From Pseudomonas guineae (GTDB taxonomy: Bacteria; Pseudomonadota; Gammaproteobacteria; Pseudomonadales; Pseudomonadaceae): a stretch of DNA of 64,000 bases. Location of the stretch: NCBI RefSeq assembly GCF_900113745.1, contig NZ_FOQL01000005.1:1-64000 (forward strand), in the 5' to 3' direction. Below, in pieces: positions 42,352 through 53,111 of the stretch (within the stretch, counting starts at the first letter, position 1; the number at the start of each line of letters is the position of its first letter). The translations under genes were made by a program, and so were the position numbers. Below the pieces are notes generated by a model. It was not told the origin of the DNA, made no database searches, and saw only the letters and a list, made by a program, of their open reading frames with translations.

Positions 42352-44328
42352 ATGGCCGGCCTGATCCCACAGTCCTTTATCGATGACCTGCTCAACCGCA
42401 CCGACATCGTCGATGTGGTGGCCTCGCGTATCCAGCTGAAAAAGGCCGGCAAGAACTACACCGCCTGCTGCCCGTTCCATAAAGAAAAAACCCCCTCATT
42501 CAGCGTCAGCCCGGACAAGCAGTTCTATTACTGCTTTGGCTGCGGCGCAGGCGGCAATGCGCTGGGCTTCATCATGGACCACGACCAACTGGATTTTCCC
42601 CAGGCAATCGAGGACATGGCCAAACGCGCCGGCATGGAAGTGCCACGCGAGGAAGGCGGGCGCAGCAACAAACCGCGCCAGCCCACCGACTCCCCGCTCT
42701 ACCCATTACTCACAGCCGCCGCCGAGTTTTACAAACAGGCCCTGAAAAGCCACCCGCAGCGCAAAGCCGCCGTCGAGTACCTGAAAGGCCGCGGCCTCTC
42801 CGGTGAAATCGCCCGCGACTTCGGCATGGGCTTCGCTCCACCGGGCTGGGACAACCTGCACAAACACCTGGCCAGCGACAACCTGCAGCAAAAAGCCATG
42901 ATCGACGCCGGCCTGCTGATTGAAAATGCAGAAAGCGGCAAACGTTACGACCGCTTCCGCGACCGCATCATGTTCCCCATTCGAGACAGCCGCGGCCGGG
43001 TGATCGCCTTTGGCGGTCGCGTACTGGGCGATGAAAAACCCAAGTACCTGAACTCCCCGGAAACCCCGGTGTTCCACAAAGGCCAGGAACTCTACGGCCT
43101 ATTCGAAGCGCGCAAACATAACCGCGACCTCGACGAGATCATGGTGGTCGAAGGCTATATGGACGTCATCGCCCTGGCCCAGCAAGGCCTGCGCAATGCT
43201 GTCGCCACGCTCGGCACCGCCACCAGCGAAGAACACCTCAAGCGCCTGTTCCGTGTCGTGCCGAGCGTCTTATTCTGTTTCGATGGCGATGCAGCAGGCC
43301 GCAACGCCGCTTGGCGCGCCCTGGAAGCCACCCTATCAAGCCTGCAGGATGGCCGCCGCGCACGCTTTCTATTCCTGCCAGACGGCGAAGATCCGGACAC
43401 CCTGGTACGCAGCGAGGGCACCGATGCCTTTCGCGCACGCATCAATCAGCACGCCCAACCACTGGCCGACTACTTCTTCCAACAACTCAGTGAAGAAGCC
43501 GACCCGCGCTCCCTGGAAGGCAAAGCCCACCTGATGACACTGGCCGCACCGCTGATCGACAAGATCCCCGGCAACAACCTGCGCACCCTGATGCGCCAGC
43601 GCCTGAGCGAGATCACCGGCCTGTCCGGCGAAGTCATGCAGCACATGACACAAGCCGCACACAGCAGCAAACCCAGCCACAGCAGCGCACCACCCAGCGA
43701 ACATCCGGATTACACCAGTATTCCCGACAGCGCCTATTACGATGTCGAGCCAAGCCGCAACGAATACGAAAACCCCAGCCCCTCACACGAGTTCGAGCGC
43801 AATAAAAGCAAAGGTAACTGGAAGAAAGACGGCGGCAAGTGGAACAAAAAAGGCCAGGGCGAGTTCGCTCCGCGCGCACAACGCACCGCTGTCAGCGTCG
43901 AGTCACCCCACCTGAGCGCCTTACGCACCCTTCTGCACCACCCTCAATTGGCGCAGAAGGTTGAAGACGTCAGTCATTTCGCCGCCGAAGACGACACGTA
44001 CGCGCAACTGCTGGTCGCGCTGCTCGGTGCCCTGCAAAAGAATCCGAACCTGCGCTCACTGCAACTGATCGCACGCTGGCACGGCACTGAGCAGGGGCGT
44101 TTATTACGTGCTCTGGCAGAAAAGGAATGGCTAATTTCAGCCGACAACCTTGAACAACAGTTTTTCGACACTATAACTAGTCTAGTAGCCCGCCAACGCG
44201 AGCGCAGCTTGGAACATTTGCTGCGCAAAGCCCGTCAAAGTGAGTTGAGCGCAGAAGAGAAAGACCAGCTGCGCAACTTGCTGAGCCGTAATGCATCACC
44301 GGTAATCCCAAGCCCAACTGGCGCTTAG
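42352..44328 (+). CDS. dnaG: DNA primase
   Basis: 658 aa. Synthesises RNA primers at the replication fork. The N-terminal CHC2 zinc domain has CCPFHKEKTPSFSV and YYCFGCGAGG (about 40-66). The Toprim core has VVEGYMDVIAL near 265 and FDGDAAGRNAA near 309. A hydrophilic linker at about 440-515 (Ser/Pro/Asn/Lys-rich) leads to the DnaB-interacting C-terminal domain. Longer linker than in E. coli, as often in Pseudomonas. Confidence 0.96.
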   Translation: MAGLIPQSFIDDLLNRTDIVDVVASRIQLKKAGKNYTACCPFHKEKTPSFSVSPDKQFYYCFGCGAGGNALGFIMDHDQLDFPQAIEDMAKRAGMEVPREEGGRSNKPRQPTDSPLYPLLTAAAEFYKQALKSHPQRKAAVEYLKGRGLSGEIARDFGMGFAPPGWDNLHKHLASDNLQQKAMIDAGLLIENAESGKRYDRFRDRIMFPIRDSRGRVIAFGGRVLGDEKPKYLNSPETPVFHKGQELYGLFEARKHNRDLDEIMVVEGYMDVIALAQQGLRNAVATLGTATSEEHLKRLFRVVPSVLFCFDGDAAGRNAAWRALEATLSSLQDGRRARFLFLPDGEDPDTLVRSEGTDAFRARINQHAQPLADYFFQQLSEEADPRSLEGKAHLMTLAAPLIDKIPGNNLRTLMRQRLSEITGLSGEVMQHMTQAAHSSKPSHSSAPPSEHPDYTSIPDSAYYDVEPSRNEYENPSPSHEFERNKSKGNWKKDGGKWNKKGQGEFAPRAQRTAVSVESPHLSALRTLLHHPQLAQKVEDVSHFAAEDDTYAQLLVALLGALQKNPNLRSLQLIARWHGTEQGRLLRALAEKEWLISADNLEQQFFDTITSLVARQRERSLEHLLRKARQSELSAEEKDQLRNLLSRNASPVIPSPTGA

Positions 44329-44342
44329 GGGAACTACTCGGG

Positions 44343-44348
44343 TATAAT
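44343..44348 (+). promoter_or_regulatory. Candidate -10 element of an internal rpoD promoter
   Basis: A consensus TATAAT lies 48 bp before the rpoD ATG in the 67-bp dnaG-rpoD gap, but the -35 position (about 44320-44325) reads GGCGCT. A separate rpoD promoter is plausible but unproven. Confidence 0.35.
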
Positions 44349-44395
44349 CCGCGGCTTGTTTTTTGCCCGCCAAGACCTTCAGTGGATAGGGTGTT

Positions 44396-46243
<1,848 letters not shown>

Positions 46244-46247
46244 CACC

Positions 46248-46275
46248 AAAACCCCCGGCCCCGGCCGGGGGTTTT
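46248..46275 (+). terminator. Terminator after rpoD
   Basis: AAAACCCCCGGC-CCCG-GCCGGGGGTTTT is a 12-bp perfect stem with T-tail. Confidence 0.93.
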
Positions 46276-46746
46276 GCATTCTGGGCAACAGGCGGATCTA
46301 CACCCTTCCTCATTGCCCGCCAAACGAGCCACCCCATGCTGCACCCTCGCACTGGCGCACCCCGCACTGCTTGACTTGCTTGGACTATTGGGCGCACTGC
46401 TGATCATCTACAGCATCCTGCGCAACAGCGAGCAGCACTATAGCGGCCTGGTGGAAACCTGAACGCCATCGCCTGGCAAATAGACCCGAATGATCTGCAC
46501 TTTAGCCGGCGATGATTTCAGCGCAGAGGGTTGCCATGGAGTATGTGCCCAGGCGGCTGATCAGTTGCTGGGCTTCGGCGCACCGGTGGCCGGCTTCTTG
46601 GTCGGGCTGATTTAACTGAGGTCGCGTTTCAGCGCCATTTCCAAGGTCATGCGTTCGCAGCCGCTGCGCTGGATGTACCCGCCACTGACCATTTCGCCCT
46701 CGGTGCGGCGTGCCCAGCCTTGGGCGTCGCGCTTGCTGCAGACATG
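46276..46746. other. Gene-poor stretch with coding fragments between rpoD and tRNA-Ile2
   Basis: No intact gene is convincing here. On the plus strand, codons ending at 46462 give a transmembrane-like tail (LLDLLGLLGALLIIYSILRN) but with no credible start. On the minus strand two adjacent frames look protein-like: one about 46612-46743 (GEMVSGGYIQRSGCERMTLEM, stop TAA at 46612) and one ending at 46502 (EAQQLISRLGTYSMATLCAE). They abut in different frames, as expected for a frameshifted or fused remnant. I do not recognise the families. Confidence 0.4.
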
Positions 46747-46771
46747 AAAAAGCCGCGCAGTGCGCGGCTTT
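46747..46771 (-). terminator. Terminator of the tRNA gene
   Basis: AAAGCCGCGC-ACTGC-type stem (10 bp) directly after the tRNA 3' end on the minus strand, followed by TTTTT. Confidence 0.85.
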
Positions 46772-46776
46772 GGAGT

Positions 46777-46853
46777 TGGTGGGCCCACACGGACTCGAAC
46801 CGTGGACCAAAGGATTATGAGTCCTCTGCTCTAACCAACTGAGCTATGGGCCC
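46777..46853 (-). tRNA. tRNA-Ile2 (CAU anticodon, lysidine-modified) or tRNA-Met
   Basis: 77-nt cloverleaf with encoded CCA. The acceptor GGGCCCA pairs with TGGGCCC, D-loop AGCTCAGTTGGTTAGAGC, anticodon stem-loop with CAT (GGACTCATAATCC), and T-arm CACGGTTCGAGTCCGTG. The anticodon CAT fits Met or the AUA-reading Ile. The variable region CTTTGGTCC resembles E. coli tRNA-Ile2 more than elongator tRNA-Met, so Ile2 is favoured; it is not initiator tRNA. Confidence 0.88.
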
Positions 46854-46865
46854 TCAGAAGCCGGG

Positions 46866-47275
46866 GGATTATAACGGGGCCTTCTTGCTAGCGCCAACCG
46901 AATGGCGCGGGGCGAGAAAGTTTTGTGCAAAGGCTTCGCTATGGATGGCGCGGCTAATGATAACCCCTCGGGCCTGTTCGCAGCTTTTGGCGGCCAGGAA
47001 CAATTCACGGCCTTTGGCTTCTATGGCCAGTATCCTCGGGGTGCTGCGTACGATTGATAGCGAATAGCTGCGCCAATGAGCCCTGCACGTGCTCAGATGG
47101 GCAGTACAAACGGATAGCCTTGGCGATGGCCGAATAGCTCTTGCTGTACTTCTGCTCCGCAGCCAATCCCATCAGTGCCGCCATGTCCTCGAAACCAATC
47201 GGATTGAGCTGCTCATCGCGATCGAAGCGGCGCATGACGAAGAGCTTAGCGTTGAATGAGCTTATTAACGCCTAT
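46866..47275 (-). pseudogene. Truncated HipA-like toxin kinase remnant plus unknown fragment
   Basis: Residues encoded at 47059-47235 (MRRFDRDEQLNPIGFEDMA to GSLAQLFA, 59 codons) match the central part of HipA-family Ser/Thr kinases (RFDR, GFEDMAxLMG, KYxxSYxAIAKAIRLY). A stop at about 47273 cuts the upstream side, and the kinase catalytic half (NGDAHLKNF-type motif) is missing downstream. From about 47050 to 46866 another frame stays open (ILAIEAKGRELFLAAKSCEQ), family unknown. No antitoxin HipB is visible. It is a decayed toxin-antitoxin locus beside a tRNA. Confidence 0.65.
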
Positions 47276-47346
47276 GAATACTTTCATCCATTTACGCTTA
47301 CTTTCGGTACTATCAGATATATCTAAGGATTACGGATAGTTGAGGA

Positions 47347-48117
47347 ATGGATTTCACACCGATCATCGCCCAGGTCTGGGGCATGTTGAGCTGGTTTATT
47401 CCGCTCATGCTGCTGATCACGCTGCTCAAGTCACTCTGGGCCAAGGGTCATATTGGCGAATTCTTGGTGCGGCTGTTTGCCCATTGGCAGTTGGATAAGC
47501 AAACCTACCGTCGCCTGCACAATGTCACCCTGGACACACCAGACGGCACCACGCAGATCGACCACGTGTTCCTCTCGCCCTACGGCATCTTCGTGCTGGA
47601 AACGAAGAACATGAGCGGCTGGATCTTCGGCAGCGAGAAGCAGGCGCAGTGGACGCAGAAGCTCTACAAACGCACGTTCAAATTCCAGAACCCGCTACGC
47701 CAGAACTACAAACACCTTAAAGCGCTGGAAGCCACCCTTAGCGTTAACCCCGAGCACCTGCACTCGGTCATCACTTTTGTCGGCGGCAGTACCTTCAAAA
47801 CCGAAGTGCCGGCCAACGTGACCCAGGGCATCGGCTTTATCCGCTATATCAAGTCATTTCAGCAGGCGGTATTTAGCGCGGCGGAAGTCGACTCCATGCT
47901 GCAAGCCCTGCAAACCGGCCGCCGCGCGCCGACCCTCGCCACCCACCGCGAGCATGTGCAAAACCTCAAACGCCGTAGCGACCCAACAGCCGAGCGGCAA
48001 TGCCCGAAATGCGGCAGCGCGCTGGTTATTCGCACCCGTAAAACAGGGGCTAATGTCGGCAACCAATTCTGGGGCTGCTCAACCTTTCCCGAATGCAAAA
48101 CCATGCAGAACCTTTAG
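47347..48117 (+). CDS. NERD-domain protein with topoisomerase-type zinc ribbon
   Basis: 256 aa. One N-terminal membrane segment (about residues 10-28), then a NERD (nuclease-related) domain at about 38-155. The domain has GEFLVRLF, TQIDHVFLSPYGIFVLETKN (PD-(D/E)xK-like D...ExK) and LRQNYKHLKAL. A C-terminal zf-C4_Topoisom ribbon holds CPKC at about 219-222 and a further cysteine pair in WGCSTFPEC. GAGGA lies almost at the ATG, so the start could be slightly off. Probably a membrane-tethered DNA-processing protein; role unknown. Confidence 0.87.
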   Translation: MDFTPIIAQVWGMLSWFIPLMLLITLLKSLWAKGHIGEFLVRLFAHWQLDKQTYRRLHNVTLDTPDGTTQIDHVFLSPYGIFVLETKNMSGWIFGSEKQAQWTQKLYKRTFKFQNPLRQNYKHLKALEATLSVNPEHLHSVITFVGGSTFKTEVPANVTQGIGFIRYIKSFQQAVFSAAEVDSMLQALQTGRRAPTLATHREHVQNLKRRSDPTAERQCPKCGSALVIRTRKTGANVGNQFWGCSTFPECKTMQNL

Positions 48118-48393
48118 CACGCGGCCCAATCCGCGCACCCTCCGGCAACAGAAACATGCTAACCCCTTAAGAACAATAAGGTTTAGCCGATATGATCTTG
48201 GCCATGAGGTAATAATAGTTGCCTGTTTTTAGAGTTATTAGCGCTGGTTCAGCTTGTCGTTGCTATCAAGTGATGTCGGTGCTTCCACCTCTCTAGCGCG
48301 CCGCTGTAGTTCAAGGATGAAGTTGTGCAAGCCTGGGCAAGTAAAACCGGGCCTGCTTTCAGAATTGCTTTCCTGACTATAAAAGGTGCGCCA

Positions 48394-50019
48394 ATGCTTG
48401 GCCAAATGTCTGTAAAACTCCGTCTGCTGTTGCTCGCTCTACCTCCATTGCTGGCGCTGGTGCTATTGGCTGCCATATCCCTAAATCAGATGGGCAACCT
48501 CAACCAAGGCATCAACAGCCTCTATGTGGATCGTGTTGAACCCATGGAGCAGCTGATCACCGTGAACAATGGCTATGCCAACGCACTGATTGATCTGGGC
48601 CATAAGTATCGTGCCGAACTTATAGATGGTGGTACTTTTCGACGTGAGGTACAGGCTTCATTGCAGCGGGCAGATACAGCTTGGAATGCCTATCTTCAGA
48701 CCCATATCACCGGAGATGAGACACGCCTGATGGAGGCGACCAAACGAGCTAAAGAGCCTGTGCGGCGCTTGATTGACTCACGCCTTGAGCAGCTAGACAA
48801 CGGCAATCTTAGGTCACAGGACGGGGCTAGCTTTAACCAGCAAACCTATGAGGCCTACGATCCACTGCTTGATGCGCTGGATTCGCTTTATACCTATCAG
48901 GTGCAAGTTGCCGGTGAGTTCAACAACCAATCCTCCGAAGATTATCAGGGGCTTTTCAAGGCCTATGTAATCGCTTGCGTGTTGGCGGTGGTGCTTTTGG
49001 CACTATTAGCGCTGGCTGTTTACCGCTCTATCAGTCGCCCTGTGGTGCATATGCATGAGGTGATTAGCGATATTTCTGAGCATGCTGACCTGACCCGTCG
49101 TTTGCAGATTGAGGGTAGTGATGAGCTGGCGCAAACAGGGCTGGCCTTCAACCGCATGATGGATCGCTTCCAGGCCCTGATTGGCGAGTTGGCACGCGCC
49201 GTTGAGCAGCTGGCATCGTCCTCCGAGGAAATGAGCTCAATCAGCAAGCAGGTCAGTCACTCCGCTAGCGCTCAAGAAGAACAGGTAATCATGGTGGCAA
49301 CCGCCATCAATGAAATGACTGCAGCAATTCAGGAGGTAGCAGGCAATGCTCTGAACGCGGCTCAGCATGCACACGATGCAGATAGTAAAGCGCGGGCAGG
49401 TAGCAGTACGGTACGCGCCAATGTGGAATCCATGCAAACGTTGTCAGCGCGTGTTAGTAGCGCCACCAAAGTGATCGAGCTGCTTAACAAGCAGTCAGAA
49501 AATATCAGCCAGGTACTCACCACTATCCGTGGGGTGGCCGAGCAGACCAACCTTCTGGCTCTCAACGCAGCTATTGAAGCAGCCCGAGCGGGTGAAGCTG
49601 GACGTGGTTTTGCGGTAGTGGCAGATGAAGTACGAAGCCTCGCGGGCAATACCCAACGGGCTACTGAATCAATTCGCACGATGATCGACGAGCTGCAGGC
49701 TTCGGCTCGCCAGGCAGTTAATGTGATGGAAGAGGCCAGCGAACAAGCCAAACACAGTGCAACTCAAGCTGGGGAGTCCGGCAATATTCTCGATGCCATT
49801 ACCACGGCAGTGGAAACTATTGCCGATATGAATGCGCAGATTTCCACTGCAACCGAGGAGCAAACTTCGGTTGCAAACGAAATCAACGAGAACATTACAC
49901 ACTTTCAGACAGGGATTGCCGAAGTGGGAGAAGGCTCACGGCAGAGCTCTATTGCCAGCCAGGAGTTGGCCGAGCTGTCCGTGCAGCTACAACGCCAGGT
50001 GTCTCAGTTCAAAGCCTGA
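48394..50019 (+). CDS. Methyl-accepting chemotaxis protein
   Basis: 541 aa from ATG 48394 ([21 protein letters not shown]), with AAGG upstream. TM1 at about 8-31, a periplasmic four-helix-bundle ligand domain (about 32-185), TM2 near 190-212 and a HAMP domain (about 213-265). A cytoplasmic signalling hairpin follows with the conserved tip [35 protein letters not shown]. No C-terminal CheR-binding pentapeptide. Ligand unknown. Upstream is a hairpin-rich 276-bp gap; downstream a weak terminator. Confidence 0.93.
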   Translation: MLGQMSVKLRLLLLALPPLLALVLLAAISLNQMGNLNQGINSLYVDRVEPMEQLITVNNGYANALIDLGHKYRAELIDGGTFRREVQASLQRADTAWNAYLQTHITGDETRLMEATKRAKEPVRRLIDSRLEQLDNGNLRSQDGASFNQQTYEAYDPLLDALDSLYTYQVQVAGEFNNQSSEDYQGLFKAYVIACVLAVVLLALLALAVYRSISRPVVHMHEVISDISEHADLTRRLQIEGSDELAQTGLAFNRMMDRFQALIGELARAVEQLASSSEEMSSISKQVSHSASAQEEQVIMVATAINEMTAAIQEVAGNALNAAQHAHDADSKARAGSSTVRANVESMQTLSARVSSATKVIELLNKQSENISQVLTTIRGVAEQTNLLALNAAIEAARAGEAGRGFAVVADEVRSLAGNTQRATESIRTMIDELQASARQAVNVMEEASEQAKHSATQAGESGNILDAITTAVETIADMNAQISTATEEQTSVANEINENITHFQTGIAEVGEGSRQSSIASQELAELSVQLQRQVSQFKA

Positions 50020-50028
50020 TTGAGATAA

Positions 50029-50060
50029 AAACGGTAGCAGCCAGCGGGCTACTACCGTTT
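50029..50060 (+). terminator. Hairpin after the chemoreceptor gene
   Basis: AAACGGTAG and CTACCGTTT form a 9-bp stem enclosing an inner AGCC/GGCT stem, with only a short T-tail. The following 250 bp up to the diguanylate cyclase hold no feature I can support. Confidence 0.6.
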
Positions 50061-50317
50061 GAACATCTTGCGTTGGCCGCAACATTCGGCTGACGCAATG
50101 ATCCGAATGTCTCCATTCAATACGTTCGGCCATTTGCTAATAAACCCTTATGAGCTTGTGACTGCTCAGCGGTTTTGTTGCGCTACAAATACCGTGAACT
50201 CGTCTAAGGATGCCCTGAAGCAGTCATGTATTTATGGCCAACTTCAGCTCTCGCCTAATCTGAAAGCGACGACTTAACCAGAACCGATCAGATCGCTCAC
50301 CGTATTTAACGATTGTA

Positions 50318-51412
50318 TTACCGCGCTGAATACTCGCTGAGCTGAACCTCTGGCATGGAGCGGCCAACCATCTGGTTACGACCTAGCGCCTTGCCGCGGT
50401 ATAAGCGCTGGTCTGCGCAGTGATAAAGCTGCTGCGCTGTTTGGCCATCGCTGGGCCATTCCGCCATACCAAAGGTCACCGTGAGCATGATCTGCTGATT
50501 GTCATAGGTCAGCGGCTTACTGGCGATTTGCTCGCGCAGTATTTCCACCAAGGGTTCGGCCGCGCCGTGCTCGGTACCGCGCAGTAACAGGCCAAATTCT
50601 TCACCGCCCAGGCGACCGAGAGTGTCGGTGTTGCGTAGGCGTTGGTTGAGGCTGTTACAGATATGCCTTAGAGCCTGATCACCGGCATCGTGGCCGTACT
50701 GATCGTTGACCCCTTTGAAGTGGTCAACATCGAGAATCACTAGCACCAACTTAGCCTGGCTACGCTGCGCCTCACGAATACTTTGCTCCAAGCTCTGCTG
50801 AAAGCTGCCTCGGTTGGCTACGCCTGTCAGGGCATCCGTGCGTGCCATCTGCTGCAATTGCCTATGCGCCGAAGCACGGCGGGCTTCGTAGAGGTGCACA
50901 AAAATGATCAATAAAACCCCACACAACAGTGCATTGCCCAGATCGATCAAACCCTTGGCATCCAGACTTACCGGGTAGGTGTACAAGTAGAGCAGGCAGG
51001 CTGCGAGCACAAATGGCAGCGCCAGCATGCTGCCACGCTTGCTACCGAGCAGCAGGTAGGAGATTACTGGAATGCTGTAGACCCAAACGAATGCTGTCTT
51101 GGAGGCATTGGGAATGACGATGATATACAGCATAAAACTGAAGGTCGGCAGCAGGTATAGATAGATAAAGGGCAGTAAATTATGAACCCTGACGATGCGC
51201 CAGGTGCCCCACAGCAGTAGTGCGCTGACCAACAGTTCGAAGCCTGCGAACACGTAGTTGTCGGCCATAAACTGCAACGCGCAGAACACCCCAAGGGTCA
51301 GACCGGAAGTGGCAAAGATAATGCGGATCAGCGAACGACGACCAGCATCCTGCAGATCGTCAACGGCGGCATTATTGTTATCGCCCGATTTGTCTCGCGG
51401 TTGAAAGAACAT
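50318..51412 (-). CDS. Membrane diguanylate cyclase with intact I-site
   Basis: 364 aa. A short N-terminal tail and about six membrane spans (30-185) form an MHYT/7TM-like sensor of unknown ligand, followed by a GGDEF domain (about 200-350) with active-site GGEEF. Nine residues before it, RNTD matches the RxxD inhibitory site that binds c-di-GMP, so product feedback is expected. Makes c-di-GMP from GTP. Divergent from the attenuator-controlled tyrS. Confidence 0.9.
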   Translation of the reverse strand: MFFQPRDKSGDNNNAAVDDLQDAGRRSLIRIIFATSGLTLGVFCALQFMADNYVFAGFELLVSALLLWGTWRIVRVHNLLPFIYLYLLPTFSFMLYIIVIPNASKTAFVWVYSIPVISYLLLGSKRGSMLALPFVLAACLLYLYTYPVSLDAKGLIDLGNALLCGVLLIIFVHLYEARRASAHRQLQQMARTDALTGVANRGSFQQSLEQSIREAQRSQAKLVLVILDVDHFKGVNDQYGHDAGDQALRHICNSLNQRLRNTDTLGRLGGEEFGLLLRGTEHGAAEPLVEILREQIASKPLTYDNQQIMLTVTFGMAEWPSDGQTAQQLYHCADQRLYRGKALGRNQMVGRSMPEVQLSEYSAR

Positions 51413-51521
51413 AGCTCAGCACTTCCTAGCTGATGGGGTAATGCTGCACTGTGCCTGAAAACTTAACCGATTGGCCAGGCTAACAACCGCAGCAGCGCGC
51501 CAGTTCTGAGTTACCGCCGAG

Positions 51522-51549
51522 TTGACTTACACTCGCCAGCCACTAAAGT
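51522..51549 (+). promoter_or_regulatory. Candidate tyrS promoter (TTGACT-N16-TAAAGT)
   Basis: TTGACT (51522-51527) and TAAAGT (51544-51549) are spaced by 16 bp. If used, transcription would start at about 51556-51557, making the leader ORF nearly leaderless; a start further upstream cannot be excluded. Confidence 0.5.
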
Positions 51550-51556
51550 ACCGCGC

Positions 51557-51622
51557 ATGCACAGACACATCTGCCCCATCGCTGCGTTTTATTACGTACT
51601 GCCCCCTCTCACCAGGCGGTAG
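51557..51622 (+). CDS. Putative tyrS leader peptide with tandem Tyr codons
   Basis: A 21-codon frame from ATG 51557 to TAG 51620-51622. The peptide starts MHRHICPIAAF, continues YYVL and ends PPLTRR. The two consecutive Tyr codons TAT-TAC (51590-51595) sit at codons 12 and 13, next to a Phe. A Tyr-Tyr leader just upstream of a tyrosyl-tRNA synthetase is the classical sensor layout for amino-acid attenuation. No clear Shine-Dalgarno precedes the ATG. I know of no named equivalent, so no symbol is given. Confidence 0.7.
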   Translation: MHRHICPIAAFYYVLPPLTRR

Positions 51623-51674
51623 ATGCGTTGTTGCATGTCCGATCCGCCTGAGGCGGATCGGTCATCCTTGATTT
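51614..51674 (+). promoter_or_regulatory. tyrS attenuator: alternative antiterminator and terminator hairpins
   Basis: Terminator: CCGATCCGCC (51639-51648) and GGCGGATCGG (51652-51661) form a perfect 10-bp stem with a TGA loop, then TCATCCTTGATTT. Antiterminator: AGGCGG (51614-51619) pairs with CCGCCT (51644-51649), and ATGC (51623-51626) with GCAT (51633-51636). These share bases 51644-51649 and so exclude each other. A ribosome stalled at the Tyr codons leaves AGGCGG free (read-through). A ribosome reaching the stop at 51620 covers it, so the terminator forms. Confidence 0.7.
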
Positions 51675-51716
51675 ACACCGGTCTCCTCAGGCTTTTGCCA
51701 AATTCAGGAGACTGTT

Positions 51717-52958
51717 ATGCCCGCTACATCCCCCGATCTAATCGACCAGCTCAGCGCCCGTGGTTTCATCCACCAGTGCACGGATCTCGATGGCTTGCGC
51801 CAGGCCTTGAACCAAGGCCCGCAGACCTTCTACCTCGGTTTCGATGCCACCGCCGAGAGCCTGCATGTCGGCCATCTCCAAGCGTTGATGCTAATGCGTC
51901 ACCTGCAGCGCGCCGGTCATCAGCCGATCTTACTGATCGGCGGCGCCACAACGCGTATTGGCGATCCGAGTTTTCGCGATAGCAGCCGGCCGGTGCTGAC
52001 TGAAGCGCAGATCCAACAGAATATCGCCGGGATAACCGGCTGCTTTGCCCACTACATTGAGCTCGGCGATGCCCCCAACGCTGGCCGAGTGGTGGATAAC
52101 GCCGATTGGCTGGACGGCATCGGCTACCTGCAGTTTCTCAATGAGGTCGGCCGGCACTTTTCCATCAACCGCCTGCTGACCTTCGATGCGGTACGCAACC
52201 GCCTGGACCGCGAGCACTCGCTGAGCTTCCAGGAATTCGGCTACACCCTGCTGCAAGCCCACGACTTCACCGAACTGGCGCGCCGGCACAATTGCACCCT
52301 GCAACTGGGCGGTGCCGACCAATGGGCAAACATCATCAATGGCGTGGAACTGGGCCGGCGTCAGGGCTGCCAGCCATTGTTCGGCCTGACCATGCCGCTG
52401 CTGACCGCACGCGACGGGCGGAAGATGGGTAAATCGGCCGCCGGCGCGGTATGGCTGAATGGCGACAAGCTGTCGCCCTATGACTTCTGGCAGTTCTGGC
52501 GCAATTGTGACGACACCGACGTCGGTCGTTTTCTCGCCCTGTTCAGTGAACTGCCACTGGATGAGGTGGCACGCCTGGGCGCGCTCGAAGGGGCCGAGCT
52601 GAACCAGGCGAAAATCATCCTGGCCAACGCTGCCACCGCCTTGGCCCACGGCGAGCAAGCCGCCCAGGCCGCCGCAGCCACCGCCGCCGAGCTGTTTGTT
52701 GGCAGCACTGCAGAGACTGCCTTGCCAGCACTGACCATCGACCCGCAGCGCCTGGATGGCAACGTGAGCCTGTTGCAACTGCTGCTGGAGCACAAACTGC
52801 AGACGTCTGGCAGTGCCATACGCCGCCTGACTGCCGGTGGCGGTCTACGCCTGAATGGCGAGGTGCTAAATGATGCCGAATTAAAGCTAACCATCGCGCA
52901 CCTAGGCGCACGTATTAGCCTCGGTAAGAAGCGTCATTACCAGCTGCAAGCGCAGTGA
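51717..52958 (+). CDS. tyrS: Tyrosyl-tRNA synthetase, E. coli TyrS type
   Basis: 413 aa. HVGH (HIGH motif) at residues 50-53, KMGKS (KMSKS motif) at 236-240, [12 protein letters not shown] for Tyr/ATP binding, and a C-terminal S4 domain (about 345-410, [30 protein letters not shown]). AGGAG lies before the ATG. This form differs strongly from TyrZ at 628-1827 and is closer to the E. coli enzyme. It alone of the two has a Tyr-leader attenuator upstream. Confidence 0.94.
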   Translation: MPATSPDLIDQLSARGFIHQCTDLDGLRQALNQGPQTFYLGFDATAESLHVGHLQALMLMRHLQRAGHQPILLIGGATTRIGDPSFRDSSRPVLTEAQIQQNIAGITGCFAHYIELGDAPNAGRVVDNADWLDGIGYLQFLNEVGRHFSINRLLTFDAVRNRLDREHSLSFQEFGYTLLQAHDFTELARRHNCTLQLGGADQWANIINGVELGRRQGCQPLFGLTMPLLTARDGRKMGKSAAGAVWLNGDKLSPYDFWQFWRNCDDTDVGRFLALFSELPLDEVARLGALEGAELNQAKIILANAATALAHGEQAAQAAAATAAELFVGSTAETALPALTIDPQRLDGNVSLLQLLLEHKLQTSGSAIRRLTAGGGLRLNGEVLNDAELKLTIAHLGARISLGKKRHYQLQAQ

Positions 52959-53111
52959 ACTGATCGCGAGGGTGCTCTGTTTCTATACCAGCGTTGAGCA
53001 CGGCTAATTCAGTGCCATTGCACAACAGCGAGCGGCGTCCGCGAACAGCTGGCGAACATAGAACGCAACAGCGACTCTTCAGGCGAACAGTGCAAGCGCG
53101 TGGCCAGCTGT

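Noticed and set aside
46274..46462. 62-codon frame with a membrane-like tail after rpoD
   Set aside because: The start lies inside the rpoD terminator and is TTG. Only the last 30 codons look protein-like, so it is kept as a remnant, not as a gene.
50059..50277. 72-codon open frame downstream of the chemoreceptor
   Set aside because: It begins within the terminator tail with a non-ATG start, has no ribosome site and no recognisable domain.
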